NCBI GenBank assembly: GCA_036365145.1
Contig: JAEOAD010000018.1
Coordinates: 9,256,001 to 9,320,000 of the forward strand
DNA from: Orientallactaga sibirica
Lineage: Eukaryota > Chordata > Mammalia > Rodentia > Dipodidae
Length of the DNA: 64,000 nucleotides
Reading direction: 5' to 3'
Position numbers and translations under genes: made by a program
Part shown: positions 22,006-31,607 of the stretch, one piece after another
Position numbering within the stretch: the first letter of the stretch is position 1
How the letters are laid out: each line of letters starts with the position of its first letter
Notes under the pieces: model-generated
Database searches by the model: none
What the model saw: the letters and a program-made list of their open reading frames with translations, nothing else
Told to the model about the DNA's origin: nothing

Positions 22006-23526
22006 CTGCCTTTAGGATTTTTATAGTGGGAAAACTTCTTACAATGGGTAGTAGTTGCTGCTAAAATGTTTTGATTTCCCCTTTACCTCCCTAGGCAATA
22101 AAAGCTGATGTTGGCTCAGATACTGAAGATATGGTAATGATGGGGACTCCAACTTTTCTCTCTCTACAGCATTTGGCTCTAAAAAAATTTGCTGCCTTAA
22201 AATTGCTGTGGTCTGCGTAACTCTTTGTTCCAAAAGGCTGAGCTCACCACTATGAGAGCCTCTTGGTACTTGATTCATTATGATGGCCACATGGTCTATG
22301 GCTAGGTGACATAGAGAATGTGGTAATGAGCATGTGACTAGCCAACATGGCAGTGACCACAATGCTTAAACTCACACTTGGGCAGAACCTAAATGCCACT
22401 CTGGCCCTAAAGGATATGCTTTAGGGCAGATCAAATTCAGAGACAAATGGCCAGCACTCCTTTCACATCAGGAAAAAAAGACAAGAAGAAAAGCAGTAAA
22501 CTGTGCTATTTTTTTTTCTTCAGGATTGTTTGAATCTTCTTTCTTTCCATGGGCACCAATTTTGAAAGAGTCATTCAGGCAAGTTCACATGGATCCTTGT
22601 TGTTAAGCTCACCTCTGACTGCACTTTGCTCTCAGCATCTCAACCCAGAGTGGGTGGGACCTAATTTTTGCCTCAGCCAGCAATTGCGGATAAGACTACC
22701 CAAGAGGGAGGCATCAGACTCCTCCTTCCACCATATTTGCTCACTCATGCATGTTCACAAAAACAACTACTATTATATAGCTCATAGGGGTCTGACTATA
22801 TTCATTTCTGTTTTATCTCTATGCTGGACAAAATACACCCTTGAATTAAAAGTTGTGATAAGAGACAGAAAGTAGCTAGGCAGTCAGGGTAACAGAATCC
22901 CGACAGTAAATGGTATTTTTCCCCTTGACTAAAAGCATTTAGCCAGACAAGTTGCTCTGAGTTTTAATAGACATATGTGCATGTAATTTCGTCTAACCTG
23001 TTTTAAAAAATATGTTCCACATAAATACTATAAAATTTACAATAAAAGTGCCAGCAGATAATAAAGTCTATATGTATAAACTGTGTATATAAGTTAAATC
23101 TGATTGTCATTTCCCTGGACTAATTTTAAAGAGCTTCTGGTTTACATATAGACAATAAAAGAGAATTTTCACTACTTATGTTAAGAAATTTTGAGTGTTG
23201 AATGATAGATTCAATCAATGGATGTTTAATAAAGAATGTTTTTTAAAATGTTTCTAAAATGTTTCCAATAGAAAGAAACTTTTAGGAAGGAGGCTGATAA
23301 AAGAGCTTTTGCTGATGGTTATTAGGAAATAATTTTAAATGCTGGATGCTAAGTTGTTTGTAAAATGGAATGTTTAATAAAGTTTTTTTATAGAGTGGTA
23401 TTCTAAATTGCAAGATAAAAGCATGTGTATATGGTCTTGATATCTAAGTACGTTTAAATATAAAATTTAGAGACATATATAAGTGTGAAATATGATAAAT
23501 AATTTAAACAGTGGCATGGCTTTTAA
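22006..23526. other. Provirus interior, no motif seen
   Basis: The largest uninterrupted piece of provirus interior. 22006-22900 has mixed composition and 22900-23526 is very AT-rich. No retroviral motif was recognised on either strand. Confidence 0.4.
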
Positions 23527-24832
23527 AAATAAGTGAGGTCAGGCTGGGTGTGGTGGTGCACACCTTTAATCCCAGCACTTGGGAGTCAGAGGTAGGAGGA
23601 TCGCTGTGAGTTTGAGGCCACCCTGAGACTATAAAGTTAATTCCAGGTCAGCCTGGGCCAGAGTGGTGAGACCCTACCTCGAAAAACGAAAAAACAAACA
23701 AAAAAAGAACAAATAAATAAATAAGTGAGGCCAGAAAAAGAGATTGAGTAAAGGAAAGGTGGAGGGAAAGCTAATCAAAATCTAAGAAGATATAAGTAAG
23801 TCACATGGAAACTGACTTTTCTGGACAATGGAACACTCAAGGGCCATAGATTGTTACTAGAAAATTTTCAGTGCCAGAGATGGGATACATTCCAGTGAGT
23901 GGTTGGCCAGGGATTTCATGGATATCCCCGAAACATTACAGGCCATTGCAGAGGCTCTTGGTTTCCCACCAGGAATAGATGGTAAGACCCTATTGCTAAA
24001 GACTTCACATACTTGGGCTGCAAGGTCAATGAGAAATCCTGCTGGAGCTGAGCTGAAAACCTCATCCATGTAGACCAGCTGACAGAAAGCTGGAAAAAGC
24101 TATGATACATGCAATTCAATGGGAGAGAGAGAAATCATCAGTGGGGATACTCAACAGTGGACACTGCAAGCCTTAAATTTGGCCAGCCAGGCCAAATGAG
24201 CCAAAGGGTGCAATAGTGGCATGTCTGCTATGGGGGAAACCAACTGCTCTCTAATTGGACTAGAAGGCCCACTCCATGGGAGGGAATACATCCTGATACT
24301 GAAAACCTACAAAGGGGGTAGTTATGAGCCCTAGGGGTATAATATCAAGCTTCTCTTAATGTGCATACCTATATATTAATGCTACTCTCAATTTGGTCAG
24401 AGAAGCTTCTCTTTTCAGATGGCAGTGACCTTGGGATGATTCAGAGGGCACCATGATGCTAAGAAGAAGTGACAGAGGTGTGCTCAGCACTGAAATATCT
24501 CTATCACATCTTCCCAGGCTCAGGGTCCATTGAAGAAGAGGTGGCGGAAAGTATGTAAGAGCCAAAGGAAGGATAGGACTCCTTACAATGTGCTCCTCCA
24601 GACACAAAATGGCCTGGATATCCATGACCTCACAGTGCCTGTTACTACCTACAAAAGACCATCATGATAGGAGGAAAAGATAAATGACATCAAAATAAAA
24701 GAGAAACTGATTGAGAGATGCAGGGGATATGATGGAGAGTTTCAAAGGGGAAAGTCAGGAGGGAGGGAGGGAATTACCATAGGTTATTGCCTATAATTAT
24801 GGAAGTTGTCAATAAAAAATAAAATAAAAATA
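23527..24832 (+). mobile_element. 5'-truncated L1, 3' UTR type A
   Basis: Same blocks as 9368-10634 and ending GGAAGTTGTCAATAAAAAAT. A B1 (23542-23718) is inserted near its 5' edge. The L1 start is uncertain because no TSD was found. Confidence 0.8.
23542..23718 (+). mobile_element. B1 SINE nested in L1
   Basis: Complete B1 head GGCTGGGTGTGGTGGTGCAC to an A-rich tail. The TSD aaataagtgaggtca (23527-23541) and aaataagtgaggcca (23719-23733) has one mismatch. Confidence 0.95.
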
Positions 24833-24843
24833 TATACCCATCT

Positions 24844-25001
24844 AGCTGGGCATCTTGGTATGCACGGGTTTAATCCTAGCACTTGGGAGGCTGAGGTAGG
24901 AGGATCACTGTGAGTTTGTGGCCATCCTGAGACTACATAGTGAATTCCAGGTCAGCCTGGGTTACAGTGAGACCCTAACTCAAAAAAAAAAAAAAAAAAA
25001 T
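24844..25001 (+). mobile_element. B1 SINE with pure poly(A)
   Basis: B1 inserted just past the L1 tail. The flanks share ccatcta. An uninterrupted A tail (24982-25000) suggests a fairly recent insertion. Confidence 0.9.
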
Positions 25002-25400
25002 CCATCTATGAACATAAAATACACATAATCTAGACTCAAATTATTTTTAGGGGGAACTAAATGTGTAAGTCCAAAATCTGATTGTTATGTAGTTTCACGA
25101 TAGCCACAAACTCACATATAGGGGAACAGAGTTAATGACAGGGTACACAATGCCAGGTCCCTATGGGACTTTCTCATCTGGTTTGTTTTTCCTTCCCTTA
25201 GTCTCTGACAATTGTCAGTCATGTGTCAGTGGACTTCGGCCTCATGAGATGCTTTGGGAAGAGCAAAAGTCATGAGTGATAGAAGATGTTCCTTGTCTCC
25301 CCTCCTCTTTTCCAGAATAGGTGCAAGGGCCACAACTCAGAAGCCAGACCCACAGCATAGTCTAAAACAACAGTTAAGATTCCTTTGACCCTCAAAACCA

Positions 25401-25585
25401 ACCAGGAGTGGTGGCACACGCCTTTAATCTCAGCACTCAGGAGGCAGAGGTAGGAGGATCACCATGAGTTCAAGGCCACCCTGAGACTACATAGTGAATT
25501 TCAGGTCAGCTTGAACCAGAGTGAGACCCTACCTCAAAAAACCAAAAAACAAACAAACAAACAAACAAACAAACAAACAAAAAAC
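25401..25585 (+). mobile_element. B1 SINE with (CAAA)n tail
   Basis: Good B1 consensus followed by about eight CAAA units. Confidence 0.92.
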
Positions 25586-26051
25586 CAGAAGAAAGTGCCA
25601 AATCTTCTCTGCTCTATTACGTGACTGTCCTATGAATTATAAGATACTAACCATTTGTCCTGTCCTAGTCAAATGCCTTTATGTTCAAGACTAAGAGTGC
25701 AAGGTTAACATATTAACATGTTAAACAAAGAACCAATTCTTTGTTCTATCATTCTTTCTTGCGCTGAACAACTTAAGTCATACTAATAAACTATCATGTG
25801 TTGTTTAAAGATGTTACAAACTGTAATTTTGTGGTCAAGAACTTCCTGCCTCAGATATAAGCTGATTATGTTTCTCAAGATTTCCTTCTCTTAAAACAGA
25901 TTGGCCCTCTGGCTCAGCAACAAGAAAATAGAAAAACAAATACCTCAAGAGAGAAAAGCCATATTTTCTCTCTTGCCATTGGTTAATGACAGCTATCTGT
26001 CAGGTCACTAAATTCTATTATTCCTTGCAAGAATATAATTCCTAGATTTTT

Positions 26052-26183
26052 GTTTTGTTTTGTTTTTGGAGATAGGGTTCTGCTGTAGCCCAGGTTGACC
26101 TGAAATTCCCTATGTAGTCTCAGGGTGGCCTCGAACTCACAGTGATCCTCCTACCTCTGCCTCCTGAGCGCTGGGATTAAAGG
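26052..26183 (-). mobile_element. B1 SINE, 5'-truncated
   Basis: Reversed B1 that lacks its first bases (no GGGCGTGG head). TSD aattcctagattttt at 26037-26051 and 26184-26198, so the truncation occurred during integration. Confidence 0.93.
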
Positions 26184-27111
26184 AATTCCTAGATTTTTTT
26201 GTTAAACATAAAAATAAAATAAATCCAAGTGCCTTAAAATACAAAGGGCAACCACCATGCTTGCTTTAAGACTTATACCAGGTTACACTAGGTAGTTCTA
26301 GTTTGTTACAAATATTATGTTATTCAGGTTATAAAATCATGTCACCATGCCACACCATATAAAAGTTAAAACGTCAGTTCATTGATGTAAGTTTGTTCAT
26401 GATAATAGTTATAAAAACTGACTTTTTAATCAAGGTAGCTATGTTTATCAAGCTTTTAACTACTGGGGATTGATTAGTTGTTGATTTTTCTATTATAAAA
26501 TTATATTTAAGTATCATATCTGATAACACTATAACTTTAAAAGTTATTAAATTCCTGTCTTGTTCATGCTGTTTCTACCAAATGGTCATAACTGGGCTTA
26601 TCACTTAAGTCTTATAAAACACAATTTAGTTTCACTCATTGGGACTTTTGTTCTTAAAAGGGTGAAAGAGCTCCCTATGTCCTTAGTTAACCTTTGTGTT
26701 TACAGTTATGTTAAAATGACCTCATCATTAATTCCCAAACTAAAGTGAATCAAACTTAACATATAACGTTAGAACTTATGTACAAATAATTTAAACATAA
26801 AGTGTTAGATATCTTTCTGAAACTTTATTTTAACAGTAATGGGTAAAACATAAAATTGCTTTATATTAATAATGTGTATTTTAGTAATTACTATATATTT
26901 TTCTTTCAGGATCAAGCAAATAATAATAACATTACTTGTCCAGTGTAGACAAAATGGTTATTTTTCAAAACAAGATGTTTTAGTTCATCAAGGTCCAGGT
27001 TATGCATTACTGTAAAGCTACATGTAATTAAACAATCTTGGTTAAGATTTTACTTAGTTATCTCCTCAGTTCTGAAATACCAAATAATAGCTTTAAGATA
27101 ATTTAATTATG

Positions 27112-27247
27112 TTGGGCATGGTGACATGCCCCACACTTGGTAAGCAGAAGTAGGAGGATAACCGTGAGTTTGAAGCCATTCTGAGACTAAATAGTGAATT
27201 CCAGGTCAGCCTGGGCTAGAGCCAGACCCTCCCTCAAAAAACCAATC
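27112..27247 (+). mobile_element. B1 SINE, diverged
   Basis: GTTGGGCATGGTGACATGCC head with a short deletion before CACTTGG; clear GTGAATTCCAGGTCAGCCTG block; AAAAAACC tail. Confidence 0.88.
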
Positions 27248-27282
27248 TCAATTATTATTATTATTTAATTTCAAAAAAAAGA

Positions 27283-27498
27283 ATGGGCTAGAGGAATGGC
27301 TCAACAAAGCTTCTTTTCTGCAAAGATTAATAACCTAGATTTAATTACCCAGTATCCACGTAAAGCCAGATGCACAAACTGGCACCTGCATTTGGAGTTT
27401 ATTTGCAGAGGTTAGAGGTCCTGGCACACCCATCACCCATTCTCTCTCTCTCTCTTTCTGTCTCTCTCTGCTTGCATGTAAATACAAATATTTAAAAA
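27283..27498 (+). mobile_element. tRNA-derived SINE, diverged
   Basis: Head GGGCTAGAGGAATGGCTCAA, weak B-box (TTTAATTACCC), standard body, (TC)n. One of the older copies. Confidence 0.82.
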
Positions 27499-28131
27499 GC
27501 AATTTAATACTCAAGACATATATCTACTGCTCCAGGATATAGCTACATGCCAAAATAATTGTCTTCATTGATCTTGAGCTCTGCTGCTCAGGGAAACCAA
27601 AGATTGAATTGTATCTGTTTCTAACCTTTCCTGTATATCCCACACAGTCATACAGATAATGGGACATGCCAAGATTTTATGCTGTCTTAATTACCTTTTT
27701 TCTGACAATGATGACTTCTAGGTGTTTAGTAGATTTTTAACATATTAACTTGATTTATTGGTAAAAAAATGTTTTCAGGGTATTAACATGTTCTGCTTGT
27801 ATTTATAGTTATTAGATATTTAAAATGATTAGAAATCTGGCTTTTTCTGTGTTGTAAATATGGGATACAATGTTACCAGACAGGCATTAGGCAGAATGAC
27901 TTGAAAAGCAACCAATATTTAGGTTCCTGCTCCCAAGTCTCCTTCTCTTGATCATATGCTTAAGGGTCACGGTACTTAGCTCTTACATTAACACATGCCT
28001 CCTTCCAATAAAACAAGATGCTTTCTTACTGTCTTAATAACAATCATGATATTCTTAACTGTTTATCTTTTATAAATATTACCTTGGATTCAAAAGAGTG
28101 GAGCAAATTAAAGGACCTACACACAGATGAA

Positions 28132-28474
28132 TGTTGCAGCTACCTTTGCATTGCTGGGGCAACACACCCAAATTGAAGCAGATTTTGGAAGGAAATATTT
28201 ACTTTGGCTTACAGACTCCAGGGGAAGAGACATGATAACAGGGGAAAGGATGACATGAGCACAGGCTGGACATCACTTCTTCCACAGCAAGTGTAGCTCT
28301 GTAGCATGACAGTGAGCCAAACGCTGGCAAGGGAAAGCTGGCTACAGTACACATAAGCCTAACCCAACAATACACTTCCTCCAGCAAGGCTCCAAGTTAT
28401 AAATTGCCACCTGCTGGGAACCATGCATTCAGAACACATGAGTTTATGGGGTACACCTAACTCAAACAACCACA
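28132..28474 (-). mobile_element. Solo LTR, same family as 12622-14315
   Basis: Reversed LTR from TGTTGCAGC to ..CAACCACA. A gatga lies one base before it and another right after it, a near-perfect 5-bp TSD. No interior is present, so it is a solo LTR inside the provirus. Confidence 0.82.
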
Positions 28475-28631
28475 GATGATGATGAGACATCAGTTTGGCT
28501 CACAAAACGTGTAAAATCTTTTTCATCATTGGCTTTTAGATGAACTCCTGTCTGGAGAGTGCTTATAGCCATGCTCTATTCAGCTTGAAGAAGTTAGAGC
28601 TTTTCCCTAACAGAAGTTAGAGTTTCATCTC

Positions 28632-28643
28632 AGGAGGTGAAAA
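28632..28643 (+). promoter_or_regulatory. Polypurine tract of the class I-like provirus
   Basis: The bases aggaggtgaaaa directly precede the TGACATAG start of the 3' LTR, which is where plus-strand priming occurs in retroviruses. One T interrupts the purine run. Confidence 0.6.
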
Positions 28644-29273
28644 TGACATAGATTAAAGGCAATGTTGCTTTCTTCTATTAGGTAGTTGGTGAGGGACTGG
28701 CCTATGGGAACATGGATTCCACCTTGTCTACCCTGGCAGAACCAGAACTCAAGTCTGATTCAGGCTTACCCAAGATAGCTACCAGCAACAAATCCAGCAT
28801 CATCTTTCTTCTTCTTTCTCAACTTTTTCTGGACTTAGCATCTGTGGGTTGGCTCTTCCTGAGTCAGCCTCTTGAGCCACCAACCAATGAGAACCCTCTC
28901 TTACACTGAGTCTGGTGATGAAGTTCATTCTAATTGGATTCTTGATTCACATAATTGGAGCTGAGCCGTGTGCATGAACTCTTTTACTTTTCCCAACCTA
29001 GTCTCTCTCTCCCTATGTGAGGGAAATCTTCTTGGACTTCCCTTTAAGAAGTCTTTAAGAAGCCTGGATGGGAAGGTGAATAATTTCTTTTGTTTGGGAG
29101 CTTTCCTGCTCTGCTCTGCTTTCGCTCTTAACTTTCCCTAAAATAAAACTCACAATTAATAATTTACCCTGTCTGAGTACGTGTTTAAGATCTATGCTAA
29201 TGTAGATAAGAACCCAAGACTTGAGAGCTCCTGGAATGGGAGATCTTATCTCAAAAAGCATTCTCCCACACCA
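28644..29273 (+). mobile_element. 3' LTR of the class I-like provirus
   Basis: Aligns with 19505-20332 without the SINE. It ends ..TTCTCCCACACCA, after which L1 sequence resumes. The outer flanks ggat (19501-19504) and agat (29274-29277) are compatible with a 4-bp TSD with one change, the size made by gammaretrovirus-like integrases. Confidence 0.78.
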
Positions 29274-29866
29274 AGATGTATAGTTGATGAAGATTTTCTC
29301 TCATTCTGTAGGTTGTCTGTTAACTCAGTTGATGGTTTGCTTACCTGTACAGTAAGTTTTATATTCATGAGATCCCAATAGTTTACTTAGTGTTTGTCTT
29401 ATTCACTGGACTACAAGGGTGTTATCTAGAAAGCCTTTCTATTTGCCTACCTTTTGGAGTATTCTCCCTACTTTTCCATCTAGGTATTTCAGTTTCAGGT
29501 CTCATATTTAGATCCTTAATCCATCTGGAGTTGATTTTTGTTCAGGGTGGGTAAGAGGATAAAGTTTCACTGTTCCATATGTGGTTATCCAGTTTCTCTA
29601 GGACTATTTGTTGAAAATTCTATCTTTTCTCCAGTGTATACTTTTGGCCTCTTGGTCAAAGATCAGTTTGCTATAGCTGTTAGAACTTACACCAGGATCT
29701 TCTACTCTATTCCATCCATTTGTCCATGTTGTGCCAGTACTATGCTATTTTTATTACTATGACATTGTAGTATATCTGGAAGGCAGGTATTGTGATACCA
29801 CCTACATTATTCTCTTCTGAGGACATAATGGCTATCCAAGGCATTTTGTGCTTTCATGTGAATTTT

Positions 29867-30281
29867 TTTAAATGTTTAAAAAAAATTCTTTTCTTCTCTT
29901 CTCTTCTCTTCTCTTCTCTTCTCTTCTCTTCTCTTCTCTTCTCTTCTCTTCTCTCTCTCTCCTCTCCTCTCCTCTCCTCTCCTCCTCTCCCTCCCCTCCC
30001 CTCCCCTCCCCTCCTCCTCTTCTCTTCTCTTCTCTTTTTTTTTTTTTTTTGGAGAGAGACCCAGAGAGAGAGAGGGAGAGGAAAACAGAGAGAGATGGGC
30101 GCACCAGCAGTCTCTCAGCTGCTGCGAATGAAATCCTGATGTGTGCGCCCCCTTGTGGTCAAGTGAGGCATTGTGCCCTTGCGTCATTTTGCATCTGGCT
30201 AAACGTGGGACCTGGAGATTGGAACCGGTGTTCTTAGGCTTAGGAGGCAGGCACCTTATCCGCTAAGCCATCTCTCCAGCC
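29867..30281 (-). mobile_element. Long-form tRNA SINE with expanded CT tract
   Basis: 16-bp perfect TSD ctttcatgtgaatttt at 29851-29866 and 30282-30297. The body carries about 33 extra bases between the CCAGATGCA and CAAGGGGG words compared with the common form, like the copy at 61768-62035. The tail is a very long pyrimidine tract. Confidence 0.93.
29888..30040 (+). repeat. (CTTTT/TCTTC/CTCC)n pyrimidine tract
   Basis: About 150 bp of nearly pure pyrimidine: CTTCT units, then TC, then CTCCT and CCCTC units, then CTTCT again and a T run. Open frames over it are low-complexity artefacts. Confidence 0.95.
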
Positions 30282-30894
30282 CTTTCATGTGAATTTTGAG
30301 ATTATTGCTTTCTTTTCCTGTGAAGAATAATGCTGGAATTTTGATTGGAATTGCATTGAATCTATATATCACTTTTGGTAAGATGGTTATTTTATTAATA
30401 TTCCAATTCACAAGCATAGGAGAACTTTCCATCTTCTCATGTCTTCATCCATTTATTTCTTCAGATTTTTAATATTTATATTGTAGTGGTGTTTTACTTC
30501 CTTGGTTAGGAATATTTCAAGATAATTTTGTGGCTATTGTAAATAAAACTGTTTCCCTGATTTCTTGCTCAGTACATTTGTCATTGGTACATAAGAAAGC
30601 TACTTTATGTATGTTAATTTTCTATCCTGCCACTTTGCTGAAAGTGACTATCAGTTTTAGTAGTTTTTTGGTGGAGTCTTCTGGGTTTCTTAAATATAGA
30701 ATCATATCATCTGAAGATAAAGTTAGTATGACTTCTTCCTTTTCAATTTCTATTTCTTTTATTTCTTTCTCTTGTTATATCACTCAAGGCAAGTCTTCAA
30801 GCACTATGTTCAATAGTAGTGGGGAGAGTAGACAACTCTCTTTTACCAGGGATTTTTTTTTAATTTGAGAATATATTAAGGTTATAGTTTTTTT

Positions 30895-31068
30895 TCTTTT
30901 TAAAATATATTTTTATAAAATATTTAATTAATTTATTTATTTATGTAAACGAACTCCAGATGCATGCACCACCATGTGCATCTGGCTTACATTGGATCTA
31001 GAGAATTGAACCTAGGTCCTTAGGTTTTTCAGGCATGCACCTTAACCACTAAAATATCTCTCTAGCCC
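30895..31068 (-). mobile_element. tRNA-derived SINE
   Basis: AT-rich tail (30895-30945), body from CGAACTCCAGATGCATGC, head complement ending TCTCTAGCCC. The GA tract is missing. Confidence 0.85.
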
Positions 31069-31074
31069 TTTTTT

Positions 31075-31255
31075 CTTTTATTTATTAGTTATGGACATAC
31101 TCAGTATGTAAATAGCACATGTTGGTACCATCCTTACCCTCATCCCTGTCTGCCCCCCTTTGCGGTGGGGATGTCAGTTATCCCCATGAGGACTGTGGGT
31201 TGTGCATTGTGGGGGTAGCCATCAATTCTGGGGAAAATTCACAGGAATTTTTAAA
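31075..31255 (-). mobile_element. L1 3' end, short
   Basis: T-rich start and the GTGGGTTGTGCATTGTGGGG-GTAGCCA block, also present at 35080-35115. A 5'-truncated L1 of under 200 bp. Confidence 0.6.
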
Positions 31256-31377
31256 TGGCATAATCCAGCAACAATTTTAGATATTTTCATATATACATAT
31301 ACTAACATGTTTATATATACATATATATAGCCATACAATATATGTGCATAATACATGTACATAAGAAAAGTATTCAT

Positions 31378-31523
31378 GGGGCTGGAGGGATGACTTAGTG
31401 GTTAAGGCACTTGCCTGCAAAGCCAAAGTACCAGGTTTGATTCCCATGACTCACGTAAGCCAGAAGCACAAGATGGCACATGCATCTGGAGTTATTTATA
31501 GTGGCTCGAGGCCCTTGCATGCC

Positions 31524-31580
<57 letters not shown>

Positions 31581-31605
31581 GCTCATAAATAAATAAATAA
31601 ATGCT
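31378..31605 (+). mobile_element. tRNA-derived SINE with long (TC)n
   Basis: Well-preserved head GGGCTGGAGGGATGACTTAG, (TC)n of more than 50 bp (31528-31580) and (ATAA)n tail. An alternating AT/GC-rich purine-pyrimidine stretch (31275-31365) precedes it. Confidence 0.93.
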
Positions 31606-31607
31606 AT

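Larger units (their letters stand above)
20355..28643 (+). mobile_element. Interior of the class I-like provirus, non-coding
   Basis: About 8.3 kb between the LTRs, of which roughly 4.6 kb is the element itself (20355-20789, 22006-23526, 25009-25400, 25586-26051, 26184-27111, 27499-28131, 28475-28643). The rest is later insertions listed separately. I could not find protease, reverse transcriptase, integrase or envelope motifs. Much of it is AT-rich, so it looks like a non-autonomous provirus or one decayed beyond reading. The longest frame (22549-22875) has no recognisable domain. Confidence 0.55.
29274..30858 (-). mobile_element. L1 ORF2 remnant, right of provirus
   Basis: Reversed ORF2 sequence from AGATGTATAGTTGATG through TTGGAATTGCATTGAATC and CTATCCTGCCACTTTGCTGA to the edge near AGGGATTTTTTTT. 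It carries many stops and frameshifts. It joins in L1 order with 19435-19504. A SINE (29867-30281) interrupts it. Confidence 0.85.

Noticed and set aside
25206..25217. Palindrome tgacaattgtca
   Set aside because: Twelve bases in AT-rich DNA, with no second copy or context.
29792..30237. Open frames of 78-121 codons on both strands
   Set aside because: They translate the pyrimidine tract into Ser/Leu or Glu/Arg repeats. They are composition artefacts.
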